From assembly GCF_041583195.1 (NCBI RefSeq), contig NZ_JBFHGL010000007.1:1-64000 (forward strand): DNA of 64,000 bases, given 5' to 3'. Positions 17,957-27,383 of this stretch are shown here, in pieces. This stretch comes from Sulfurimonas sp. (lineage in GTDB: Bacteria; Campylobacterota; Campylobacteria; Campylobacterales; Sulfurimonadaceae). The notes beneath the pieces were generated by a model. That model did not search any database. It worked only from the letters and a program-made list of their open reading frames with translations, and was not told the DNA's origin. Position numbers and translations under genes: made by a program. Every line of letters starts with the position of its first letter. Within the stretch, counting starts at the first letter, position 1.

Positions 17957-20318
17957 TTTTAAATTTAGTTCATTAGTTTTTCGGACTGTTTTATTATTAG
18001 TTTTATCATCGATTATATTTATAGTTGTAGGGTTTACCACTGCAAAAAACAACTTCTCTAAAAGTTTCGAGGAGATCATAGATCAGAAAGTAGATATTGT
18101 TTTAAACAGTATATCTCCACAAATATCATTAAACTTAAGCTATGGTTTTAATGATGCCATCGATGAGATCGGTAAAGATCTATTGAAAGATCAACATATT
18201 ATTCTTTTAAAAATAGAGTCCGATAAACTTAAAAAACCTCTTATCTATAAACAATACTATTCAAACGATATATATTCAAGTAAGTTTATTCAAGAACAAA
18301 ACTTAATAGATCCGTTAAACTCAAATTTTTTAGGCAAAATAACACTTATATATTCTAGTAAGTTCTATGATATTCAGATGAGAAACTTTTACAAAGATGC
18401 TATTATAGGTAGTTTTATGTTTATGGCTACAATATTTTTAATTAGCCTGTTTTTAATTAAATCTCTTAAACCACTATCAATACTTGCAAACTCATTAAAT
18501 AAATTCAATCCATATGATCCAAAAAAACTAGATATAAAAAGCAGCTCACAAAATGAAGTTGATTCAATTATTAAATCAGCAAATATAATGGTAGACAACC
18601 TAATATCTTATATTGAACACTCATCAACACTCACATCTGAACTTTCTCAACACCAGCAACACCTTAAAGATGCACAGCGTATTGCTAGTGTTGGTTCTTG
18701 GGAATATGATGTTACAAACGACAAACTAATTCTCAGCGATGAAGTTTTTAGAATTTTAGGTATTAAAAAAGATTTAGATTTATCTTTTCAAGATTTTATG
18801 GATTTAATTTCACAGGAAGATAAAGAAAAAGTCATTAATACTATAAACAACTCTATCGAAAAAGGTTCTGTATTTAACATAAAGTACAAACTTCAAGTTG
18901 GAAATGGAAAAGTTGTATATGTTAGGACAAAAGGTAAAGTTAGAAAGAAATCATCAGGTGAAATTAAACTAACTGCAGTCACTCTAGATATTACAAAAGA
19001 CACTCAAAATGAAAAAGTAATTGAGAGGCTTGCATATTATGATTCACTAACAAATCTGCCAAACAGGGTACTGTTTAGAGACAGAGTAAATTCAGCCATG
19101 ATAAATGCAAAAAGGCATAAAACTAAAATAGCAATCATGTTTTTGGATTTAGACAACTTTAAAATCGTTAACGATACTCTTGGACACTCAATAGGTGATG
19201 AACTATTAAAATATGTAGCCTTGCTTCTTTCCTCGGTTCTTAGAGAAAACGATACTATATCAAGAGTTGGAGGAGACGAATTTACAATACTTTTAACAGA
19301 TATCAAGTCAGAAGATGATGTAAAACATATAGCAAAAAAAATCTTTTTGGCACTTGAGGGAGAGCACAATATTATAGGGCACAATCTTCTCATAAGTACA
19401 AGTATAGGTATAGCTCTTTATCCAGATACTGCAAACGATATAGATACACTGATCAGAAATGCAGATACAGCTATGTATGAAGCGAAAAAAGACAATAAAA
19501 ACAATTATAAAGTATTTGATAACAATATGTACACCAAAATAAATAAGTTTGTCAAAAAAGAACAAGATCTGAGAAAACACCTACAAAATGAAGATAATTT
19601 TGAGATATTTTATCAAGCCAAGATCAGGTCAAAAGATAACACCATATCAGGCTGTGAAGCTCTTGTGAGATGGAACCATCCAACAAAAGGGATAATATAT
19701 CCTGATGAGTTTATAGACATAGCAGAAGAGAGCGGGCTTATAATACCTATTGGAAATATAATTATAGAAAAAGCAATTAGAGATTTAAGCGACTTTAGTA
19801 AAATTTACTCAAATAAATTTTTAGTAGCTATAAACCTTTCACCAAGACAGTTTAATGACAACTCTCTTATTAAAAGAATTAAAGAGTGTATAGAGAAGTA
19901 TAATGTAAATGCCTCTCAAATTGAGTTTGAGATAACAGAGAGCCTCTCTATGCAGGATATTTCTAAAACATTAGAAGTTCTTCACCAACTCAAAGCAATA
20001 GGTGTATCTATTGCAATTGATGATTTTGGTACTGGATACTCATCACTTTCATATCTAAAACAGTTCCCTATAAACACCTTAAAAATAGACAAAAGCTTTG
20101 TATTGGATATGACTTTTGACAACGATGATAAGAGTATCGTAAACACTATTATAAATATGGCACATACATTAAATTTTACAACTGTTGCAGAGGGTGTTGA
20201 GACAAAAGAACATGCGGAAATTTTAACTCAGATGGAGTGTGATGAACTTCAGGGTTATCACTATTCTAAACCTATTCCTAAGGAAGAGTTTATAGATTTT
20301 TTAAAAGCTTATAATTAG
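17946..20318 (+). CDS. Membrane GGDEF-EAL c-di-GMP enzyme with PAS domain
   Basis: 790 aa. Membrane helix (11-31), periplasmic sensor region (32-150), second helix (152-172), HAMP-like linker (172-225), PAS domain (about 245-355), GGDEF domain with intact GGDEF at 442-446 and an REND I-site five residues before it, then an EAL domain with EALVRW (571-576) and DDFGTGYSS. Both synthase and phosphodiesterase motifs look intact. It overlaps the YfiR-like gene by 11 nt, with AAAGG ahead of the ATG. It is likely controlled in the periplasm by that protein. Confidence 0.93.
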   Translation: MINSFKFSSLVFRTVLLLVLSSIIFIVVGFTTAKNNFSKSFEEIIDQKVDIVLNSISPQISLNLSYGFNDAIDEIGKDLLKDQHIILLKIESDKLKKPLIYKQYYSNDIYSSKFIQEQNLIDPLNSNFLGKITLIYSSKFYDIQMRNFYKDAIIGSFMFMATIFLISLFLIKSLKPLSILANSLNKFNPYDPKKLDIKSSSQNEVDSIIKSANIMVDNLISYIEHSSTLTSELSQHQQHLKDAQRIASVGSWEYDVTNDKLILSDEVFRILGIKKDLDLSFQDFMDLISQEDKEKVINTINNSIEKGSVFNIKYKLQVGNGKVVYVRTKGKVRKKSSGEIKLTAVTLDITKDTQNEKVIERLAYYDSLTNLPNRVLFRDRVNSAMINAKRHKTKIAIMFLDLDNFKIVNDTLGHSIGDELLKYVALLLSSVLRENDTISRVGGDEFTILLTDIKSEDDVKHIAKKIFLALEGEHNIIGHNLLISTSIGIALYPDTANDIDTLIRNADTAMYEAKKDNKNNYKVFDNNMYTKINKFVKKEQDLRKHLQNEDNFEIFYQAKIRSKDNTISGCEALVRWNHPTKGIIYPDEFIDIAEESGLIIPIGNIIIEKAIRDLSDFSKIYSNKFLVAINLSPRQFNDNSLIKRIKECIEKYNVNASQIEFEITESLSMQDISKTLEVLHQLKAIGVSIAIDDFGTGYSSLSYLKQFPINTLKIDKSFVLDMTFDNDDKSIVNTIINMAHTLNFTTVAEGVETKEHAEILTQMECDELQGYHYSKPIPKEEFIDFLKAYN

Positions 20319-20360
20319 GATATAATTCCAATTATTTATCAAATATTATAAAAGAGAACA

Positions 20361-21623
20361 ATGGACTATTTACAACTACAAGGCTCACAGTCAATTAGTG
20401 GCGAAATAAAAATTTCAGGTGCTAAAAATGCGGCACTTCCACTGATAGCAATGTCGATTCTGGCAAAGAATAATATACAAATATCAAATCTTCCAAACGT
20501 TGCAGATATAAACACACTTTTAACACTATTATCTAATCTGGGAGCAAAGTGTAATAAAGAAACAAACAGTGTTGAGATTGACACTTCAAAACTTTCTCAG
20601 ACAAAAGCGACATACGATATTGTAAAAACTATGCGTGCTTCCATACTTGTACTTGGTCCTATACTAGCTAGGTTTGGTCACTGTGAAGTTTCACTTCCGG
20701 GTGGGTGTGCCATAGGTCAACGTCCTGTTGATCTGCATCTAAAAGCCTTAGAGCAGATGGGTGCTACTATAGATATTAAAAGCGGATATATTGAAGCCAG
20801 AGCACCTCAAGGTCTTAAGGGTTGTGAGATCATATTTGATAAGATCACGGTAACCGGTACTGCAAATATTGTAATGGCTGCAGCACTAGCACATGGCAAG
20901 ACAACTATTACAAATGCTGCCCGCGAGCCTGAAGTTGTACAACTTTGTGAAATTTTAGACAAAAGCGGAATTAAAATTGATGGTATTGGTACTGCGATTA
21001 TAACTGTTCACGGAAATGGTGGAAAACTTATAGACATGATAGACTTTAGCGTAATACCTGATCGCATTGAAGCAGGAACTTACCTTTGTGCTGGAGCTAT
21101 ACTAAACCAAGAGCTAACTATTACAAATGCTGAACCAAAACACCTTGGTGCTGTACTTTCAAAGTTTGAAGAGATGGGCTTTGGCATAGAACATACAGAT
21201 ACGACAATTAGTATACTTCCTGCAGAAAAAATTAAACCAGTAAAAATCATAACTCAAGAGTACCCGGCATTCCCTACAGATATGCAGGCTCAGTTTTTAG
21301 CATTGGCTACTCAGGCTGATGGTGTATCTATAATTGAAGAGAGACTTTTTGAAAACCGCTTTATGCACGTAAGTGAACTTCAGCGTATGGGTGCTGATAT
21401 AACACTAAATGGTCATATAGCTACTATAAGCGGTAAAAGTGAGCTAAGTGGTGCAGATGTTATGGCAACAGATCTTAGAGCTTCAAGCGCACTAATACTT
21501 GCAGGTTTAGTAGCTGATGGAATTACAAACGTTCACCGTATCTATCATCTAGATCGTGGCTACGAATCTTTAGAGACAAAACTTCAAAATGTTGGAATAA
21601 ATATCAAACGCCTAAAAGAGTAA
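20361..21623 (+). CDS. murA: UDP-N-acetylglucosamine 1-carboxyvinyltransferase MurA
   Basis: 420 aa, the first committed step of peptidoglycan synthesis (enolpyruvyl transfer from PEP to UDP-GlcNAc). Conserved [10 protein letters not shown] at the N-terminus and the catalytic cysteine Cys116 in [11 protein letters not shown]. This Cys is the fosfomycin target, so the enzyme should be sensitive. Full family length. Forms a plus-strand cluster with the methyltransferase 2 nt downstream. Confidence 0.95.
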   Translation: MDYLQLQGSQSISGEIKISGAKNAALPLIAMSILAKNNIQISNLPNVADINTLLTLLSNLGAKCNKETNSVEIDTSKLSQTKATYDIVKTMRASILVLGPILARFGHCEVSLPGGCAIGQRPVDLHLKALEQMGATIDIKSGYIEARAPQGLKGCEIIFDKITVTGTANIVMAAALAHGKTTITNAAREPEVVQLCEILDKSGIKIDGIGTAIITVHGNGGKLIDMIDFSVIPDRIEAGTYLCAGAILNQELTITNAEPKHLGAVLSKFEEMGFGIEHTDTTISILPAEKIKPVKIITQEYPAFPTDMQAQFLALATQADGVSIIEERLFENRFMHVSELQRMGADITLNGHIATISGKSELSGADVMATDLRASSALILAGLVADGITNVHRIYHLDRGYESLETKLQNVGINIKRLKE

Positions 21624-21625
21624 AT

Positions 21626-22195
21626 ATGTCATTAAAAGATAAAGAAAAGTGGGATAAAAAATATTTAAATACTCCAAAACTTCTTGAGAAAAGAAAACCA
21701 AGCCAAAAGCTGATAGAGTTTTCAAAATATTTCTCAGGAAAAGATGCACTTGACTTTGCTTGCGGAAATGGCAGGAATGCTCTCTACTTAGCTAAGCTAG
21801 GATTCAATGTAGATGCATTAGATATATCTGAAATTGCACTAGAAAATTTAGATGCGAATAATATAGAATCTATAAACACAAAACAAATAGACTTAGAAAA
21901 CTTTCAACCTACGAAAAAATATGACCTTATTATAAAGTCTAACTACCTTGACAGAGAAGCTATAAAAAACTTATCTGCTGCACTAAACTCAAATGGAATC
22001 ATTATTATAGAAACATATATGGATCACCCATCAAATACAAAACCAAGTTCCAATCCTGACTTTTTGTTAAAAGCAGAAGAGTTGAAAAGTTTTTTTACAG
22101 ACGGTTTTGAGGTTTTAGAATACGATGAGTTTGAGAATGAAGTTCAAGAACTTTACAGAATGAGAAAACAGTCTATTGTAGTTAGAAAACTCTAA
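21626..22195 (+). CDS. SAM-dependent methyltransferase, TehB-like
   Basis: 189 aa. A class I methyltransferase core with motif I DFACGNGRNALYLAKLG (about 45-61) and DALDIS as the acidic loop that binds SAM. Layout and the N-terminal DKEKWDKKYLNTP resemble TehB/thiopurine-methyltransferase-type small-molecule methyltransferases. The substrate cannot be told. It follows murA with a 2-nt gap. Confidence 0.78.
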   Translation: MSLKDKEKWDKKYLNTPKLLEKRKPSQKLIEFSKYFSGKDALDFACGNGRNALYLAKLGFNVDALDISEIALENLDANNIESINTKQIDLENFQPTKKYDLIIKSNYLDREAIKNLSAALNSNGIIIIETYMDHPSNTKPSSNPDFLLKAEELKSFFTDGFEVLEYDEFENEVQELYRMRKQSIVVRKL

Positions 22196-22205
22196 AAGGG
22201 ATAAT

Positions 22206-23297
22206 ATGTTAAAAAGTATATTTAATAGCTTATTAGTTTTATTTGTGTTGTTTTTATTTAGTGGATGTGCAGCAAAAACTTTTCATGATGCTGCAAAAAA
22301 CAATGATCTTCAAGCATTTAAACAAGAGGTTGCGAATGGTACAGATGTAAATAAAGGTTTTGGGATTCATAGTATAAGTATGCTACATTTCGCTAGTAGG
22401 TCTTCTAATAAAATAGATATAGTCAAGTATCTTGTTGAGAATGGTGCTAATATAAATGCAAAAACTTACTTCAATCAGACACCTCTCCACTTAGCAGCAT
22501 GGAATAAAAATGCTCCTCTTTGTATTGTTAAATATTTAGTTGATAATGGTGCAGATATGGAAATAAGAGATGATTGGGGAGGTACACCTCTTCATAATGC
22601 AGCAGGGAATAAAAATGGTATTAACATTGTTAAGTATTTAGTTGAAAAAGGTGCTAATATAAATGCAAAAAATCGTTGGAATAAAACACCTCTTAATATA
22701 GCTCTAAAAGTTAACAATACATATATTGCAAACTATCTTAATAATGAAGCACCTTACGTAAAAGAAAAACAAGAAGCTACAAAATTAGCTAAACTAGAAA
22801 AAGAAAAAGATGAAAAAGCTGTTAATACGTATATTGCAAAAAAAGATCTTCAAGGCTTAAAAGATTATACAGATAAAAATCCAAATGCAGTATATTACAT
22901 AGAAGATGTAAAGATGAGACTACTTCTTACCGGTCCAAAGGGTATGAAAGTAGGAGATATAAGAAAGCTCATAAAATCAGGTGAAGATGAAGTGCTCATA
23001 ATATCACTAATCAAAAGAGTAAAAACACCATATAAAGAGTACACTTTAAACGAGATCAAATATCTTAAATCTTTAGGATTAAACAGTAAGATTATCTCAG
23101 CAATGATAGATGTAACAACTCAGTTACTTAGAGATGCTAAATTAAAGAAAGAACAAGAATTCTTCCTAGCTGAAAAAAACCGCATAGCTAAAAGAAGTAA
23201 AAGTAAAATTGATGCAAACGGTAATCCTATACTTGAAAAAGTACAAGATGAAGTTATAAAACAAGGTGTAGGGATGTTACTGGATCATTTATTCTAG
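22206..23297 (+). CDS. Ankyrin-repeat lipoprotein
   Basis: 363 aa. The lipoprotein signal ends in the lipobox FSGC (lipidated Cys21). About four ankyrin repeats follow (residues 50-185; repeated consensus KYLVENGANINAK, TPLHLAA), then a charged coiled-coil (KEKQEATKLAKLEKEKDEK) and a C-terminal soluble domain with no recognised family. Two ankyrin units share a near-identical stretch of about 22 bp, which suggests recent internal duplication. It is envelope-anchored; a protein-binding role is inferred from the repeats. Confidence 0.85.
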   Translation: MLKSIFNSLLVLFVLFLFSGCAAKTFHDAAKNNDLQAFKQEVANGTDVNKGFGIHSISMLHFASRSSNKIDIVKYLVENGANINAKTYFNQTPLHLAAWNKNAPLCIVKYLVDNGADMEIRDDWGGTPLHNAAGNKNGINIVKYLVEKGANINAKNRWNKTPLNIALKVNNTYIANYLNNEAPYVKEKQEATKLAKLEKEKDEKAVNTYIAKKDLQGLKDYTDKNPNAVYYIEDVKMRLLLTGPKGMKVGDIRKLIKSGEDEVLIISLIKRVKTPYKEYTLNEIKYLKSLGLNSKIISAMIDVTTQLLRDAKLKKEQEFFLAEKNRIAKRSKSKIDANGNPILEKVQDEVIKQGVGMLLDHLF

Positions 23298-23347
23298 CAA
23301 CAAAAAATAGCTTTAAGTTATTTTAACATTTGGCTAAAATCAAGTGC

Positions 23348-23725
23348 TTATTCCTCGAAAATAATCATCTCATAAATTGACTTTTTAGTCACAAGAGCTT
23401 TATCAGGTGAAACAGAATGTGCATTACGTGACTTTTGCACTTCGTGTCTAAGCTGAGCAATCTCCTGCTCCATATCATCTACATTGTCTTTAAGACGAAG
23501 AATTATATCTACACCAGCTAAGTTAACGCCTAACTCGCGAGTAAGTCTAAGTATAAGTTTTATCTTGTCAATATCCCTTTGAGAATACATCCTTATACGA
23601 CCACCTGAGCGTGATGGACATATTAGGTTTTCTCTTTCATATTGACGAAGAGTTTGAGGGTGTATATCTAAAATCTTAGCTACTACACTGATCAAATAAA
23701 CCGGTTCATCATATTGGTGTATCAT
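23348..23725 (-). CDS. hspR: Heat-shock repressor HspR (MerR family)
   Basis: 125 aa. An N-terminal MerR-type winged helix (YLISVVAKILDIHPQTLRQYERENLI...GGRIRMYSQRDI) is followed by a coiled-coil dimerisation helix (DDMEQEIAQLRHEVQ). HspR represses chaperone operons by binding HAIR inverted repeats. Directly downstream of cbpA, as in Helicobacter pylori. A HAIR-like operator over the cbpA promoter indicates autoregulation. Confidence 0.92.
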   Translation of the reverse strand: MIHQYDEPVYLISVVAKILDIHPQTLRQYERENLICPSRSGGRIRMYSQRDIDKIKLILRLTRELGVNLAGVDIILRLKDNVDDMEQEIAQLRHEVQKSRNAHSVSPDKALVTKKSIYEMIIFEE

Positions 23726-23738
23726 AATTTCTCCTTTT

Positions 23739-24629
23739 CTAGTTAGGTAATTTTTCTTTCATTATTTCAACTAAATCAGTATCTAATTCGTCTACATTTG
23801 GAAGAACTATGTTTGCTTCAAGATATAAATTACCGCGAACTTTAGTCTTTCTGTTCATAGCACCCATCTCTTTAACACGGAATCTCTGTCCGTTTTTAGT
23901 GTTTTGAGGCACTTTTAGCTTGATCTCTTTCTCCAATGTTTGAATTGACACTTTGTCACCAAACAGTGCAGCTTTTAAAGGTACATCAAATGTTTTTATA
24001 AGATCATCACCCTCTCTAACATAATCAGGATTTGGTGCTACATTTATCTTTAAAAACAGATCACCCTTACGTCCGCTAGACGAGTGCCCTTTACCTTTAA
24101 CACGCATCTTCTCACCACTCTTAACTCCAGCAGGAATTTTAATATCAAATCTGTCATTTTGAACTGATACAGAGTGGCTTCCACCCAAGATACTTACAGA
24201 AAAAGGTATAGTAACTGATGTTTCAATATCTAAGTTTGGTTCAGCTCTTCCACCAAAACCTCCACCGCCAAATGGGTTTCCTCCACCGAAGCCTCCAAAG
24301 CCTCCGCCAAATCCACCTGCTCCGCCTGAGAACATCTGTCTTAAGATTTCATCTAGATCTGATGCACCTGCACCACCGTGTGAGCGTGTAAAGTCATGGA
24401 AATTTTGTCCGCCAAACATCTGATCACCAAACTGATCATACTGTGCTTTTTTCTCTTTATCGCTTAATATTTCGTATGCAGAGTTTATCTCTTTAAACTT
24501 CTCCTCTGCTTTTGGATCTTTATTTACATCAGGGTGATACTGACGTGCTAATTTTCTATAAGCTTTTTTAATCTCAGCTTCACTAGCACCCTCTGATATT
24601 TCTAATGTTTCATATAATGATTTTGCCAT
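23739..24629 (-). CDS. cbpA: DnaJ-family co-chaperone CbpA
   Basis: 296 aa. An N-terminal J domain with the HPD motif (32-34) that stimulates DnaK ATPase, a Gly/Phe-rich linker (about 80-130), and C-terminal DnaJ substrate-binding domains. The zinc-finger repeats of true DnaJ are absent, making this CbpA type. It heads the cbpA-hspR operon, so co-chaperone and repressor are made together, giving feedback on heat-shock gene expression. Confidence 0.92.
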   Translation of the reverse strand: MAKSLYETLEISEGASEAEIKKAYRKLARQYHPDVNKDPKAEEKFKEINSAYEILSDKEKKAQYDQFGDQMFGGQNFHDFTRSHGGAGASDLDEILRQMFSGGAGGFGGGFGGFGGGNPFGGGGFGGRAEPNLDIETSVTIPFSVSILGGSHSVSVQNDRFDIKIPAGVKSGEKMRVKGKGHSSSGRKGDLFLKINVAPNPDYVREGDDLIKTFDVPLKAALFGDKVSIQTLEKEIKLKVPQNTKNGQRFRVKEMGAMNRKTKVRGNLYLEANIVLPNVDELDTDLVEIMKEKLPN

Positions 24630-24674
24630 AATAGTTGTTCCTAATAAAATATATAATTGTTTGTATTAAGTAAG

Positions 24675-24709
24675 ATTATATCATAAAAGTTGAGTGGATG
24701 TCAATCAAG
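24675..24709 (-). promoter_or_regulatory. cbpA-hspR promoter with overlapping HAIR (HspR) operator
   Basis: Minus strand: TTGACA (24705-24700), 18-nt spacer, TATAAT (24680-24675). Across the -35 and spacer lies CTTGATT-N7-ACTCAAC (24709-24689). The HAIR consensus is CTTGAGT-N7-ACTCAAG, so each arm matches 6 of 7 at the exact spacing. An operator placed here would block RNA polymerase. Confidence 0.8.
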
Positions 24710-24735
24710 GTGCAGTGGTCAAAGGCTTCTTGAGG

Positions 24736-24787
24736 AAGTGTACTATTAGTACACGACGAGTGTAGTAACGCTGAAGTTGCGTTACTA
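24736..24787. repeat. Two adjacent perfect hairpins in the purH-cbpA gap
   Basis: GTGTACT-att-AGTACAC (24738-24754) and, 8 nt on, TAGTAACGC-tgaagtt-GCGTTACTA (24763-24787; 9-bp arms). On the plus strand the second is followed by ATTTTAATTT; on the minus strand, the direction of purH, no T-run follows. They could end transcription from either side or structure the purH 3' end. No open frame is present. Confidence 0.6.
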
Positions 24788-24803
24788 TTTTAATTTATAA
24801 GAC

Positions 24804-26342
24804 TTAGTGTAAAAAGTGGCGAACTTCTGAGAAGTAAAGACTCATCCCAAATTCGTTAGCCGCTTCAATGATCTCTTCGTCTCTGATAGATCCACCAGGC
24901 TCAATTACGTTTTTAACACCAGCTGCCGCTGCTGCATCTATAGAGTCACGAAATGGGAAAAATGCTTCAGACGCAAGTGCTGCACCAGTTACATCAAGAC
25001 CCATCTCTTTAGCTTTTTTAAGTGCACACTGGCTAGCATCAACGCGTGAAGTCATACCCATACCAACAGCTACCATTGCAGAGTTTTTAACATATACTAC
25101 ACAGTTAGATTTTGTAAGTGAAGCTACTTTGTAAGCTATTTCTAAATCTTTCATATCTTGAGCATCTGCAGCTACTTTGGATACAAGTTTTGCATTTTTA
25201 ACTTCGTTATCTCCAACTTTATCGGCATCTTGGAAAACAAATCCACCATCGATGTGTTTGAAATCTTTTGCATCATTAGCTAAAACTAATCTGTCTGAAC
25301 CCATTTCAAAAAGTTTTATACGTTTCTTAGCAGCAAATACTTCTTGAGCTTCTTCAGTTATACGACCAGCTATAATAACTTCTAAGAAAATCTCATTCAT
25401 CTTCTCAGCAAGCTCTTTTGTAACAACACCATTTACTGCTACAACACCACCAAAAGCAGATACAGGATCACATTTTAGAGCTTCAGTGTATGCATCTAAA
25501 AGATTATCTTTAATAGCAAAACCACAAGGATTACCGTGTTTAGTTATACATACAGCATTCTCTTCGCCAAATGCTGAAGCTATCTTAACTGCGCCGCTTA
25601 AGTCGTTTAGGTTGTTAAAACTAGCTTCACCTTTTAGAGTTTTAAAGTTGTTTGAGTAGTGCTTATCAAACTCATATAAAGCACCTTTTTGGTGTGGATT
25701 CTCACCATAACGTGTATCCATAACTTTATTACCAACTACAAATTGTTTCTCACCGAAACCTTCGTTGAAACGGCTATTCATATAGTTAGCTATCATCGAA
25801 TCATATGCAGCTGTATGTTCATATGCTTTGATCATTAAAGAGCGTCTGAACTCAACTGTATTTTTCTCATTTTCTATTGCATCTATAACTGTTGCGTAGT
25901 CGTTAACATCTGTAACAATCATAACACTGTCAAAGTTCTTAGCAGCTGAACGAACCATTGCAGGTCCACCGATATCGATATTTTCAATAATATCATCAAA
26001 GTCATCAGTACGCTCTATAGTCTCTTTAAACGGGTAAAGATTAACACATACAAGATCAATCGCTTCAACACCTAACTCTTTAGCTTGATCTAGGTGAGAT
26101 TGTTTATCACGACGGTGTAAGATACCACCATGAACATATGGGTTTAGTGTTTTAACACGACCTTCAAAACACTCAGGGAATTTTGTAACCTCATCGATTT
26201 CAATAGCTTTAATTCCAGCTTCTACTAACTTTTTATAAGTACCACCAGTAGAGATGATCTCAAAACCGTTCTTTACAAGTGATTGACAAAACTCAACCAC
26301 ACCTGCTTTATCACTAACGCTTACTAATGCTCTTTTAGACAA
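24804..26342 (-). CDS. purH: Bifunctional AICAR transformylase / IMP cyclohydrolase PurH
   Basis: 512 aa, catalysing the last two steps of de novo IMP synthesis. The N-terminal MGS-like IMP cyclohydrolase domain (1 to about 150) contains [15 protein letters not shown]. The C-terminal formyltransferase domain contains KHGNPCG (268-274). Normal length. It is divergent from pfkA, with which it shares a 93-nt promoter region, and is followed by two hairpins before cbpA. purL lies separately at 31576-33792. Confidence 0.95.
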   Translation of the reverse strand: MSKRALVSVSDKAGVVEFCQSLVKNGFEIISTGGTYKKLVEAGIKAIEIDEVTKFPECFEGRVKTLNPYVHGGILHRRDKQSHLDQAKELGVEAIDLVCVNLYPFKETIERTDDFDDIIENIDIGGPAMVRSAAKNFDSVMIVTDVNDYATVIDAIENEKNTVEFRRSLMIKAYEHTAAYDSMIANYMNSRFNEGFGEKQFVVGNKVMDTRYGENPHQKGALYEFDKHYSNNFKTLKGEASFNNLNDLSGAVKIASAFGEENAVCITKHGNPCGFAIKDNLLDAYTEALKCDPVSAFGGVVAVNGVVTKELAEKMNEIFLEVIIAGRITEEAQEVFAAKKRIKLFEMGSDRLVLANDAKDFKHIDGGFVFQDADKVGDNEVKNAKLVSKVAADAQDMKDLEIAYKVASLTKSNCVVYVKNSAMVAVGMGMTSRVDASQCALKKAKEMGLDVTGAALASEAFFPFRDSIDAAAAAGVKNVIEPGGSIRDEEIIEAANEFGMSLYFSEVRHFLH

Positions 26343-26435
26343 TGCAATTCCTTGAAAAAATAAATTATGAAATTTTATCTAAACCTAGTTTATAAAATGG
26401 TAAACTATCTCAATTAGTGATGACAAGGTAAAAAA

Positions 26436-27383
26436 ATGAAAAATATTGCTATTATGTGTTCTGGTGGTGATGTGTCCGGTATGAACCCCGCACTTAAACA
26501 TTTTGTTGAATACGCTAAAAAAAATAACCTTATACCTTATTTTGTAAATAAAGGCTATGAGGGTCTTATAGATAACGATATATATGAAGCTACATATAAA
26601 GACGTAGCTGGAATTATTACTCGTGGCGGTACAAAGATAGGTAGTTCTAGAAGTAAAAGGTTTTTAGACTACAAATATCGTGAGATCGCTAAAAATAATT
26701 TAGATGCGCTAAATATAGATTCTATAGTTGTACTTGGCGGGGATGGCTCATTCCGCGGACTACACCAATTTTACAAAGATTTTGGTGTTAGATTTTCAGG
26801 TATACCATCAACTATCGATAATGATATTCACGGGACTGATTATTGTCTAGGTGTTGATACTGCACTAAATATTATAAAAACTTCAATCGATGCTATACGT
26901 GATACAGCTTCAAGTTTTAGACGTGCTTTTGTTGTTGAAACTATGGGTAGAGACTGTGGATATCTGGCAATGATAACAGCACTTACTAGTGGGGCTGAGA
27001 TGTGTTTGATACCAGAGATAGAGTATAACCTTGATGACTATGAAGCAAAGTTCAAAGAGGATGTAAAAAATGGAAGGGATTATTTTTTAGCTATTGTGGC
27101 TGAAGGGATAAAAGAAGATTCATCTGAAATATCAAAATGGTTTGAAGAAAAAATAGGAATGGAATCTCGCGTATCTGTACTAGGACACATACAACGCGGA
27201 GGAAACCCTAGTATATATGACAGACTTATGGCTTATAAATTTGTAAACCAAGCGGTTGATGCTTTACTTAACGGTAGAGATGAGAGCATAGTATGCTATA
27301 CACAAAAAGGTTTTGAGTACAAAAGTATAGATGAAGTTACAAAACCTTACAAGCTTGATACTAGCCTGTTAAATACTCTCTAA
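26436..27383 (+). CDS. pfkA: 6-phosphofructokinase (ATP-type)
   Basis: 315 aa, phosphorylating fructose 6-phosphate in glycolysis. GGDVSGMNPAL at the N-terminus, GGDGS (101-105), PSTIDND (124-130, catalytic Asp128) and ETMGRDCG are present. The Gly at the position equivalent to E. coli 104, and the absence of Lys at 124 (Ser here), argue for ATP rather than pyrophosphate as donor. AAGG lies ahead of the ATG. Campylobacter and Helicobacter lack this enzyme, so its presence points to sugar-polymer use or storage in this host. Confidence 0.9.
   Translation: MKNIAIMCSGGDVSGMNPALKHFVEYAKKNNLIPYFVNKGYEGLIDNDIYEATYKDVAGIITRGGTKIGSSRSKRFLDYKYREIAKNNLDALNIDSIVVLGGDGSFRGLHQFYKDFGVRFSGIPSTIDNDIHGTDYCLGVDTALNIIKTSIDAIRDTASSFRRAFVVETMGRDCGYLAMITALTSGAEMCLIPEIEYNLDDYEAKFKEDVKNGRDYFLAIVAEGIKEDSSEISKWFEEKIGMESRVSVLGHIQRGGNPSIYDRLMAYKFVNQAVDALLNGRDESIVCYTQKGFEYKSIDEVTKPYKLDTSLLNTL

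Noticed and set aside
22400-22680. Tandem repeat as a mobile or CRISPR-like element
   Set aside because: The repeated bases are in-frame ankyrin units of the lipoprotein gene.
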